NCBI GenBank assembly: GCA_030951095.1
Contig: JAUZQI010000063.1
Coordinates: 1 to 5,478 of the forward strand
Direction: 5' to 3'
DNA: 5,478 nt
DNA from: Mariprofundus sp.
GTDB taxonomy: Bacteria > Pseudomonadota > Zetaproteobacteria > Mariprofundales > Mariprofundaceae
Part shown: positions 1-4,601 of the stretch, in pieces
Position numbering within the stretch: the first letter of the stretch is position 1
How the letters are laid out: every line of letters begins with the position of its first letter
Notes under the pieces: generated by a model
Told to the model about the DNA's origin: nothing
The model's input: only the letters and a program-made list of their open reading frames with translations
Databases searched by the model: none
Position numbers and translations under genes: made by a program

Positions 1-975
1 GCCGAAGCCCGGCTCAAAGGTATAGTCGATGGGTGCCCATTGATCGTTTTGGCGATATTCCCTGAAGATCATGTGCCCGTCTTCAACCGTGCCGGAAGCC
101 CCGGATTCGGCATTCATGAGGCTGCAGGCAGCAGCCACCAGTATCTTCCTGATGGTCGCCTGATCTAGCGAGGCGTTGATCTTCCGACCGATCTCCAACA
201 GGGATTGAAGCTGCTGCTCTGTATGCTTGCGCTCGGTGATATTCTGACAGGTGCCGATCAGGCCTACGGCCTGACCGTTCTCATACTCAAGCATGCCATT
301 GGTTCTAACCCAAATCACTTCGCCGTCTTTGCAAATCAGGCGGTACTCCTGAGGAACCAAGGTTTTCTCTCCCGATGCAATGCCGTTTTGCAGCCACTCG
401 GTCACCCATTCGAGGTCATCCGGATGATGGATATCCCGATTCACCCGGTTGTAGTCAATCTGCTCATTTTCATCATATTTCAGCAGCCTGTGCATGCCAA
501 GCGACCATGCGACATGGCCAGACTGAATGTCCCAAGTAAAATTTCCCATTTGTGCAATATACTGAGCCTGCAGCAGACTTTGCTGACTCTGCCTGAGGGC
601 TTCCTCGGCCTGCCAGCGCTCGGTGATGTCGCGCATGATGGCGGTGAATATCCATTTACCCTCAACCTTCTCGGTCGACAGGCTCATCTCCTTGGGAAAG
701 GCGCTGCCGTCTTTTCTCAGGCCCATGGTTTCCGTGACCTTGCCGATCAGCGCGCCTTCGCCGGTTTTCAGGAATTGGCTGATGCCCTTCTCATGGGCGG
801 CGCGGTCTTCCTCGCGCAGAATGATCGTCAATGGCTGGCCGATGGCCTCCGCTTCCGCATAGCCGAACATGCGCTCGGCGGCCGGATTCCACAGCGTGAT
901 GCTGCCTTGCTCATCCGCGCAGACGATGGCATCAAGGCTGGTGGCAATAATTGTCTTGACAAGAGGCGCCTGCAT
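1..975 (-). CDS. PAS-PAS-GAF signalling protein, C-terminus beyond the window
   Basis: The minus strand stays open for 325 codons from ATG 975 to the left edge, so the protein is incomplete and its output domain (histidine kinase, GGDEF/EAL or other) is not visible. A first PAS domain spans about residues 5-120, with WNPAAERMFGY at 29-39 and the S-box end RDITER at 115-120. A second PAS/PAC unit spans about 137-250, with an EYRLICKDGEVIWV segment at 210-223 and NITERK at its end. A short helix (about 250-266) leads into a GAF domain cut by the edge. No membrane segment is visible, so it is probably cytoplasmic. It lies directly downstream of the membrane/GAF gene and is probably co-transcribed with it. 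The start is uncertain. ATG 975 has only the G-tract upstream as a possible ribosome site. The better-placed ATGATG at 1006-1001 is out of frame in this sequence because the intervening G-tract has ten bases. PAS and GAF domains bind small ligands or cofactors, but the ligand cannot be told from here. Confidence 0.88.
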   Translation of the reverse strand, partial: MQAPLVKTIIATSLDAIVCADEQGSITLWNPAAERMFGYAEAEAIGQPLTIILREEDRAAHEKGISQFLKTGEGALIGKVTETMGLRKDGSAFPKEMSLSTEKVEGKWIFTAIMRDITERWQAEEALRQSQQSLLQAQYIAQMGNFTWDIQSGHVAWSLGMHRLLKYDENEQIDYNRVNRDIHHPDDLEWVTEWLQNGIASGEKTLVPQEYRLICKDGEVIWVRTNGMLEYENGQAVGLIGTCQNITERKHTEQQLQSLLEIGRKINASLDQATIRKILVAAACSLMNAESGASGTVEDGHMIFREYRQNDQWAPIDYTFEPGFG

Positions 976-980
976 GGCTA

Positions 981-990
981 CCCCCCCCCC
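981..990. repeat. Homopolymer tract (10 C on plus, 10 G on minus) at the start of the PAS gene
   Basis: Ten consecutive C (G on the coding strand) lie between the ATGATG that overlaps the upstream stop codon and the first in-frame ATG of the PAS gene. From ATG 1003 the distance to ATG 975 is 18 bases plus the tract. Nine or twelve G therefore put both in one frame, and ten G do not. With ten G, translation from ATG 1003 ends after 23 codons. Tracts of this kind are known hot spots of slipped-strand mispairing and are also a common place for base-calling length errors. Confidence 0.95.
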
Positions 991-1002
991 GAAATTTAGG
1001 CA

Positions 1003-1890
1003 TCATTCCTTGCCACCTTTCAGGGCTGCAATTTCATCACGCAGCTCCTTGATGCGGAACTCACGCTGCACGGTGGCTTTCTTGAAACGCTCCAGCTCAT
1101 CCAGCCGTTTCTGCATGGCCTCCTTAGTCTGGGCACGCTGCGCTTCAGCCGCAAAGCGGTTCAGCGTATGCGAGATATCATCCGCCGCCTCGTCCAGTAT
1201 CCTGATTTCATCATCTTTGAAGAAGCCCTTATCTTCGGCATATACGCAAAACGCACCGATACATTCATGCTCCCGCCGCACGGGGAATGCTGCGGCGGAG
1301 CGGCAGCCATGCTCCAGCAAGGGTTCGCGCCAGGCGGCCGAGCACTGGCTTTCGGTCATGAGGTTGCAATGCGCAGGCTGGCCATGGCTAACAGCCTCCG
1401 TGCCCAGCATGCACGGGATGCAATCGCCTTTGGCCCGCAATACATCATTGAGAACAGCCCCGCTGCAGGCCGCTTTCGCCACGGGCCTGAGTCCATCGGC
1501 ATCGCCTTCCCGCAGCCCGATCCAGGCGAAACGGAAGCCGCCCCGTTCCACAGCGGCGGTGCAGGTCTCCTGAAACGCCTTTTGCTCATCAGTCTGGCGC
1601 TGCACCACCTGATTGACATGGCTTAAAAAATCCAGCAGCCGGTTGAGCCTTTTGGTATGGGCAAACAGCCGCTGCCGGTGCCTGGCATGTATATCGTAGA
1701 CAGCGCCCATGCCGGCCAGCAACAGGATGATGACGGTGCGCATGAACAACTCGTTCGGATCGTATTCGCCGGCCAGCGTCTGCATGAGGCTGAATTGCGG
1801 CGTGAAGACAAAGGCATGCAGACCGGATTCGAGCAGCCAGTAGACCGCGCCAGCCGCCAGTCCGATCCATGTAAAATACAGTTTCGGCAT
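1003..1890 (-). CDS. Membrane-anchored, cysteine-rich GAF-domain protein with C-terminal coiled coil
   Basis: A 295-residue protein from ATG 1890, preceded by GAGAGGTGAGC. A GTG two codons upstream is less likely. Two hydrophobic helices (about residues 5-29 and 50-66) frame a short loop, so it is an inner-membrane anchor with a probable cytoplasmic C-terminal part. After a helical linker (70-105) comes a GAF-type domain (about 106-245) with FRFAWIGLREGD at 119-130 and the typical WREPLLEHGCRSAAAFPV segment at 187-204. The domain is unusually rich in cysteine: 110, 142, 157, 160 (a CIPC motif), 175, 183, 196, 210 and 215. A basic coiled coil (about 248-292) ends the protein. This tail resembles the linker helices seen before or after PAS modules in sensor kinases. 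There is no kinase, GGDEF or EAL domain here, so I infer that it works with the PAS-PAS-GAF protein encoded next. In the sequence as given, the two genes are in the same frame, separated by one TGA and nine sense codons. Confidence 0.85.
   Translation of the reverse strand: MPKLYFTWIGLAAGAVYWLLESGLHAFVFTPQFSLMQTLAGEYDPNELFMRTVIILLLAGMGAVYDIHARHRQRLFAHTKRLNRLLDFLSHVNQVVQRQTDEQKAFQETCTAAVERGGFRFAWIGLREGDADGLRPVAKAACSGAVLNDVLRAKGDCIPCMLGTEAVSHGQPAHCNLMTESQCSAAWREPLLEHGCRSAAAFPVRREHECIGAFCVYAEDKGFFKDDEIRILDEAADDISHTLNRFAAEAQRAQTKEAMQKRLDELERFKKATVQREFRIKELRDEIAALKGGKE
1007..1019 (-). promoter_or_regulatory. Ribosome-binding site pointing to the ATGATG/TGA overlap
   Basis: Within the last codons of the membrane/GAF gene the coding strand reads AAGGTGG (1019-1013), six bases before ATG 1006 and nine before ATG 1003, with a further AAGGA directly adjacent to the start. 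ATG 1006 overlaps the stop codon TGA 1005-1003, the classical arrangement for translational coupling. This suggests that the natural start of the PAS gene is here rather than at ATG 975, provided the G-tract length allows it. Confidence 0.6.
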
Positions 1891-1924
1891 GCTCACCTCT
1901 CAGGAACACCACCCTATACGTGCA

Positions 1925-1952
1925 TTTATAATATGGGAACTGCAACTGTAAG
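1925..1952 (-). promoter_or_regulatory. Probable sigma-70 promoter of the sensor operon
   Basis: On the minus strand a TATAAA -10 element (complement of 1925-1930) follows CTTACA (complement of 1947-1952) with a 16-base spacer. Transcription would begin near 1918, giving a leader of roughly 28 bases to ATG 1890. The -10 matches five of six consensus bases and the -35 four of six. No other promoter-like pair stands out between here and the gene. Confidence 0.45.
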
Positions 1953-1998
1953 CCATGAATCGCGCATTAACGCAACACTGGATGGGATACAGGGGCAT

Positions 1999-2016
1999 CA
2001 ATGGTAGGCCCCATTG
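1999..2016. repeat. Inverted repeat CAATGG-N6-CCATTG
   Basis: A perfect 6-bp dyad with a six-base spacer, CAATGG at 1999-2004 and CCATTG at 2011-2016. An overlapping alternative pairing is GGGGC at 1992-1996 with GCCCC at 2008-2012. It lies about 75 bp upstream of the deduced start of the sensor operon transcript, where an operator or activator site would be reasonable. Without a T-tract it is not an intrinsic terminator. The function is unknown. Confidence 0.4.
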
Positions 2017-2044
2017 CCATGAACTACAGAATTGTGTCGTATGT

Positions 2045-2065
2045 CATATGTTTGTCACAAATATG
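2045..2065. repeat. AT-rich imperfect palindrome
   Basis: CATATGTTTGT (2045-2055) is mirrored by ACAAATATG (2057-2065), a nine-base dyad with one bulged base and a one-base centre. A second small hairpin, CACTG (2081-2085) with CAGTG (2093-2097), follows. Both lie in the otherwise gene-free divergent region 1891-2302. The near-absent spacer suggests a protein-binding dyad rather than an RNA hairpin, but no known operator is recognised. Confidence 0.35.
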
Positions 2066-2121
2066 AGTTAAGCTGTGTTCCACTGTCAGCAGCAGTGAAG
2101 TATTTTCTCATGTTAATAAGA

Positions 2122-2150
2122 GGGCTGAGCGTGCAAACTCCGCCTTTTTC
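2122..2150 (+). terminator. Terminator-like hairpin with no recognised gene upstream
   Basis: GGGCTGAG (2122-2129) can pair with CTCCGCCT (2138-2145), with one mismatch and one terminal G-U pair. The loop is eight bases and the hairpin is followed by a short T-run. Its right arm and T-run share fourteen identical bases with the strong terminator at 2548-2561. There is no convincing gene upstream on the plus strand, so this could end an unannotated small RNA or be an early attenuator in the leader of the 43-residue gene. It may also be a decayed copy of the other terminator. Confidence 0.35.
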
Positions 2151-2229
2151 TATGCCCATATTTATTTGCCGATGCGCTTGCATCCGAATTGGACTTTTGC
2201 TGTGTCATTTAGCCGCATGGATATCAACT

Positions 2230-2245
2230 GGTGATTTATCTCACA
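2230..2245. promoter_or_regulatory. CRP-like palindrome upstream of the 43-residue gene
   Basis: The 16-mer GGTGATTTATCTCACA matches the TGTGA-N6-TCACA consensus of CRP-family activators at nine of ten fixed positions, the only difference being the first base. Its centre is about 65 bp before ATG 2303. A weak TTTAAT at 2271-2276 could act as a -10 element at roughly the distance expected for an activator-dependent promoter. The match is suggestive only, since such sites occur by chance and the organism is unknown. Confidence 0.35.
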
Positions 2246-2302
2246 GTGTAGCTGCATGCTAATCCTCAGCTTTAATCCCAGATCAGTCCCAAGGAGGTGA
2301 CT

Positions 2303-2434
2303 ATGTCTGCAATTTTTAGCTTAGATCATCATAAACGGCATATGTATTTGGAGAAAAACAGGGAGGATATCCTGTTTATCATTCAGGTTCCTGTTGCCCT
2401 GATTGCACTAGCGACTCTGTTTTTCCTGAGATAA
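2303..2434 (+). CDS. 43-residue single-pass membrane protein, unknown function
   Basis: A small gene beginning ATG TCT GCA and ending in TAA. It is supported mainly by an ideal Shine-Dalgarno sequence, AAGGAGGTGA at 2291-2300, with five bases between AGGAGG and the ATG. Residues 1-22 are polar and charged (LDHHKRHMYLEKNRED), and residues 23-42 form one hydrophobic helix containing VP and ending FFLR. This is the pattern of a small single-pass inner-membrane protein with a soluble N-terminus. I recognise no family. It stands alone on the plus strand behind a 400-base divergent region. It is followed within 15 bases by a stable three-way RNA fold and then a strong terminator, so it is probably a monocistronic transcript. 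Such proteins often tune a larger membrane complex, but no partner is evident here. Confidence 0.65.
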   Translation: MSAIFSLDHHKRHMYLEKNREDILFIIQVPVALIALATLFFLR

Positions 2435-2448
2435 ACACCAATACGACA

Positions 2449-2516
2449 GCTTTCTTTGTCTATGTGGCCATTGACAGGTGCAGCCGCTAAATTCATTCGC
2501 TGTGCCTGAAGAAAGC
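2449..2516 (+). ncRNA. Candidate structured RNA, three-way junction
   Basis: Reading the plus strand as RNA, GCTTTCTT (2449-2456) pairs perfectly with AAGAAAGC (2509-2516), closing helix P1. Directly inside it, 2457-2464 pairs with 2469-2476 (one T-T mismatch, four-base loop TGGC), giving P2. Immediately after, GGTGCAGC (2477-2484) pairs with GCTGTGCC (2499-2506), with two G-U wobbles and a 14-base loop, giving P3. No unpaired base separates P1 from P2 or P2 from P3, and two bases join P3 to P1. A competing hairpin, TGAAG (2507-2511) with CTTCA (2521-2525), would break P1. A strong terminator follows 17 bases later. It could be a 3'-UTR or independent small RNA, or an attenuator before the glycosyltransferase. 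It matches no riboswitch class I know. The structure was deduced by eye. Confidence 0.45.
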
Positions 2517-2533
2517 AACACTTCAAACCAAAG

Positions 2534-2562
2534 GGCGGAGTTTACAGAACTCCGCCTTTTTT
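2534..2562 (+). terminator. Strong intrinsic terminator
   Basis: GGCGGAGTT (2534-2542) and AACTCCGCC (2548-2556) form a perfect nine-bp stem with a five-base loop, followed by six T. AAA precedes the stem, so it may work weakly in the other direction too. It ends the transcript of the 43-residue gene and the three-way RNA, and it insulates the glycosyltransferase gene downstream. Confidence 0.92.
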
Positions 2563-2563
2563 A

Positions 2564-2592
2564 TTGACCCGCGCATATGAAATCGCTGAGAT
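2564..2592 (+). promoter_or_regulatory. Possible promoter of the glycosyltransferase gene
   Basis: TTGACC (2564-2569) matches five of six -35 bases and begins right after the T-run of the terminator. A 17-base spacer leads to TGAGAT (2587-2592), a poor -10 with three matches. Transcription would begin near 2599, about 26 bases before the TTG start. A good spacing and -35 with a weak -10 make this a moderate candidate only. Confidence 0.35.
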
Positions 2593-2624
2593 AGGAGCAT
2601 GTTGACAAACACAGGAGCAATCCG

Positions 2625-3881
2625 TTGAAAGTACTCATGATTGGAAGCGTTTGGCCGGAACCTTGCTCATCCGGCGCAGGGCTGCGCATCATGGAGATGA
2701 TGCAGCTATTCCTGAACCAGCAGTGGGCAGTCATTTTTGCCAGTTCCGCAGCCCCTTCCGAACACATGGCTGATCTTGAATCACTGACTATTCGTAGCGT
2801 CCCCATTATGGTGAATGACAACAGTTTTGATCAGTTCATTCACGAACTCCAGCCGGATATCGTATTATTCGATCGCTTTACGATGGAAGAACAGTTCGGT
2901 TGGCGGGTGGAAAAACACTGCCCCGATGCCATGCGCATGATCGAAACCATTGATCTGCACTGCCTGCGCCATGCACGGCAGCTGCAATTCAAACGCAAAC
3001 CCGAAGTCGTGCTGCAAGTAGAGCAAGCCGACCTGTACAATGAAATCGCTGTACGAGAGCTCGCTGCTGTTCACCGCTCCGATTTATCGCTGCTGATTTC
3101 AGACTATGAAATGGAGTTGTTGCAAGCACAATTTGCAGTCAGCCCTGATATCATTCATCTCTGTCCATTCATGTTTGAAAAGCAACACATGCACTTGTCA
3201 TCGCCCGCCTTTGAAAAACGCGCTCATTTTATCAGCATCGGTAATTTCCGGCATGCCCCGAACTGGGATGCTGTGCTGTGGATGCAACAACAGATATGGC
3301 CATTGATCAGATCACGTTTGCCTGAAGCGCAACTACATATTTATGGCGCTTATGCACCGCCAAAAGCATGGGCATTACATCAGCCGAATCGTGGCTTTCA
3401 TGTGCTTGGCCGGACTGAACAGGTTGAAACAGTGATGCAACAGGCCAGGGTTTGTCTGGCGCCGCTGCGATTCGGCGCAGGCATCAAAACCAAGTTGGCC
3501 GATGCGATGCTAAATGGCACGCCCAGTGTGACTACCGGCATTGGTATTGAAGGCATGCACCGTGGTTTGCCCTGGGCCGGCGATGTTGCCGATAGCGCTG
3601 AAACATTTGCCGATGCCGCTGTATCACTCTATCTGAATGCAGATAAATGGGTTCAGGCACAGAACAATGGCTTCAGGATCATTCAGCACCTGTTTGATGC
3701 GCACACCAATGGCGAGGCTTTCATTCATCGCCTGTTGCAGGTAAAGCAAACCCTTGCCTCTCATCGGCAGCAGCATTTCACCGGTTTGATGCTCAGACAT
3801 CACCATCAGCGCAGTACCGAATTCATGTCCCGCTGGATTGAGGTCAAAAACAGCTTGCCTGGATTGAACCCAAAGGACTAG
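2625..3881 (+). CDS. GT4-like glycosyltransferase (GT-B fold)
   Basis: A 418-residue protein predicted to move a sugar from a nucleotide donor to an unknown acceptor. Start TTG 2625 is chosen because AGGAG (2613-2617) lies seven bases upstream and the N-terminus MKVLMIGSVWPEP is typical for the first strand of this fold. The next in-frame ATG (residue 5) would cut that strand. The N-terminal Rossmann half spans about 1-190, with DIVLFDRFTMEEQFGW at 78-93 and ETIDLHCLRHAR at 107-118. The C-terminal half begins with ISIGNFRHAPNWDAV at 204-217. It carries the donor-binding region 278-311, with LAPLRFGAGIKTKLADAM followed by GTPSVTTGIGIEGM. There is no signal peptide or membrane helix, so it is cytosolic or peripheral. 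Residues from about 380 form a basic, histidine-rich tail. No other polysaccharide genes are in view, so the substrate cannot be inferred. It has its own promoter region and faces the minus-strand genes. Confidence 0.88.
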   Translation: MKVLMIGSVWPEPCSSGAGLRIMEMMQLFLNQQWAVIFASSAAPSEHMADLESLTIRSVPIMVNDNSFDQFIHELQPDIVLFDRFTMEEQFGWRVEKHCPDAMRMIETIDLHCLRHARQLQFKRKPEVVLQVEQADLYNEIAVRELAAVHRSDLSLLISDYEMELLQAQFAVSPDIIHLCPFMFEKQHMHLSSPAFEKRAHFISIGNFRHAPNWDAVLWMQQQIWPLIRSRLPEAQLHIYGAYAPPKAWALHQPNRGFHVLGRTEQVETVMQQARVCLAPLRFGAGIKTKLADAMLNGTPSVTTGIGIEGMHRGLPWAGDVADSAETFADAAVSLYLNADKWVQAQNNGFRIIQHLFDAHTNGEAFIHRLLQVKQTLASHRQQHFTGLMLRHHHQRSTEFMSRWIEVKNSLPGLNPKD

Positions 3882-3908
3882 CCCGGCTGGTTTACATACC
3901 ATGACGGG
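3882..3908. other. Hairpin in the convergent gap, no T-tract
   Basis: CCCG (3882-3885) pairs with CGGG (3905-3908), and TGGT (3888-3891) pairs with ACCA (3898-3901) inside it, around a TTACAT loop. It begins just after the glycosyltransferase stop codon and lies 16 bases beyond the stop of the 40-residue gene on the other strand. Neither side has a T-run, so it is at most a factor-assisted or mRNA-end-stabilising structure for either convergent transcript. Confidence 0.3.
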
Positions 3909-3923
3909 AAGGGGATATCGGAT

Positions 3924-4046
3924 TTAAGAGGCCAGATGATCCACATTGGCATAATAAATGCTGAAATAGAGCAGCATAATCATGGCTACGGGCAGTTTAT
4001 TGTGAATTAAATCTGTGATCATGTTATCCATATGACTACGTTGCAT
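3924..4046 (-). CDS. 40-residue single-pass membrane protein, unknown function
   Basis: A small gene beginning ATG CAA CGT and ending in TAA. Its Shine-Dalgarno sequence AAAGGAGG (complement of 4052-4059) is nearly perfect, five bases from the ATG, which is much stronger than chance. Residues 1-17 are polar (MQRSHMDNMITDLIHNK), residues 18-35 form a hydrophobic helix rich in methionine and tyrosine (LPVAMIMLLYFSIYYANV), and a short DHLAS tail follows. This is the layout of a one-helix inner-membrane protein. I recognise no family. It lies downstream of the parvulin gene on the same strand, 113 bases away, with a palindrome between them, so it may have its own promoter or be read through. It is too short to be found by usual gene-length cut-offs. 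Confidence 0.6.
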   Translation of the reverse strand: MQRSHMDNMITDLIHNKLPVAMIMLLYFSIYYANVDHLAS

Positions 4047-4132
4047 CACGGCCTCCTTTAATCCGGCTTGGCATGGCAAACGTTATGAACAGCGGAAATG
4101 TGCAACTGTGATGCATATTACGCTTTACAGAA

Positions 4133-4152
4133 AATGTGCGCATATGGCACAC
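4133..4152 (-). terminator. Palindromic hairpin after the parvulin gene, weak terminator candidate
   Basis: On the minus strand GTGTGC pairs with GCGCAC (one G-U pair) around the loop CATAT, followed by ATTTTC. The core TGTGC and GCACA arms on the plus strand are at 4135-4139 and 4147-4151. It begins eight bases after the parvulin stop codon. The tail has only four T, so termination would be partial. It could instead be a protein-binding palindrome upstream of the 40-residue gene. Confidence 0.35.
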
Positions 4153-4159
4153 GAAAAAA

Positions 4160-4465
4160 TTAGCCCGTTGAGCGATCAGTGATTTCGATCAGGTGATAAC
4201 CGAACTGTGTTTTCACCGGGCCGTGTACCTTGTGCAGTTCAGCAGAGAAAACAACTTCATTGAATTCCTTGACCATCTGGTGCTCTCTGAATTGCCCCAG
4301 ATCACCACCTTTCTTGCCGGACGGACAGGTTGAATGTTGCCTGGCGATATCGGCAAAACCGGCACCATTTTCAATGTCGGATTTCAATTGCTCACACTGC
4401 TTCTTGTCGGCAACGAGAATGTGTCGCGCTGATGCCGTTGCTCTTTTTTTACGCCACCCCATCAT
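4160..4465 (-). CDS. ppiC: Parvulin-type peptidyl-prolyl isomerase, PpiC-like
   Basis: A 101-residue cytoplasmic foldase that catalyses cis-trans isomerisation of Xaa-Pro bonds. It is a single parvulin domain without signal peptide or membrane segment, close in length and sequence to E. coli PpiC (93 residues) and carrying a short basic N-terminal extension (residues 2-10). Family landmarks are all present: HILV at 15-18, TCPSG at 46-50, GGDLGQF at 53-59, M64 and F68 of the substrate pocket, FNEVVFS at 68-74, and GPVKTQFGYHLI at 82-93. The active-site positions H15, C47 and H91 are kept, so it should be active. Start ATG 4465 follows AAGGAAGG by five bases. A GTG two codons upstream falls within the ribosome-site region and is less likely. 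It lies 136 bases downstream of the SUI1 gene on the same strand, so co-transcription is possible but not shown. Confidence 0.93.
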   Translation of the reverse strand: MMGWRKKRATASARHILVADKKQCEQLKSDIENGAGFADIARQHSTCPSGKKGGDLGQFREHQMVKEFNEVVFSAELHKVHGPVKTQFGYHLIEITDRSTG

Positions 4466-4487
4466 ATTCACCTTCCTTTTTTGGTGT

Positions 4488-4589
4488 TCTGTTTTGATCT
4501 CATCGTAAAAAGTCCTTCAATGGCCTTTTTACTGACGGAAAGCGACAAGTGCGATTTTCACTTTCCTTTACAAAGTCATCTGTTTTGAT
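4488..4589. repeat. Gap between the SUI1 and parvulin genes: direct repeats and a hairpin
   Basis: TCTGTTTTGAT occurs at 4488-4498 and again at 4579-4589, near the two ends of the 136-base gap. Between them GTAAAAAG (4505-4512) pairs perfectly with CTTTTTAC (4525-4532), with a further CC/GG inside around a six-base loop. The stem is A/T-rich with a T-run as its descending arm on both strands, so it could be a weak bidirectional terminator. No gene is visible here. The repeats may be binding sites or chance in AT-rich sequence. Confidence 0.35.
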
Positions 4590-4601
4590 TTACTGCTTCG
4601 C

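Noticed and set aside
205..999. 264-codon open frame on the plus strand opposite the PAS gene
   Set aside because: The opposite strand shows clear PAS/PAC and GAF motifs over the whole stretch. The plus-strand product has no recognisable domain and is an antisense shadow.
869..1573. 234-codon plus-strand open frame across the sensor junction
   Set aside because: It is low-complexity (Ser/Arg/Ala-rich) and antisense to the membrane/GAF gene, with no ribosome site or family match.
2032..2262. 76-codon cysteine-rich plus-strand frame in the divergent region
   Set aside because: It begins at a non-ATG codon without a Shine-Dalgarno sequence, runs across the terminator-like hairpin and the CRP-like site, and shows no domain. 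I judge it a chance frame.
2449..2516. Hammerhead ribozyme, purine or TPP riboswitch as identity of the three-way junction
   Set aside because: The required conserved junction bases (CUGAUGA/GAAA core, purine-riboswitch joining regions, TPP CUGAGA) are missing, and the junctions have almost no unpaired bases.
4110..4125. TGTGATGCATATTACG as a CRP site upstream of the 40-residue gene
   Set aside because: Only the left half-site fits. The right half does not match TCACA.
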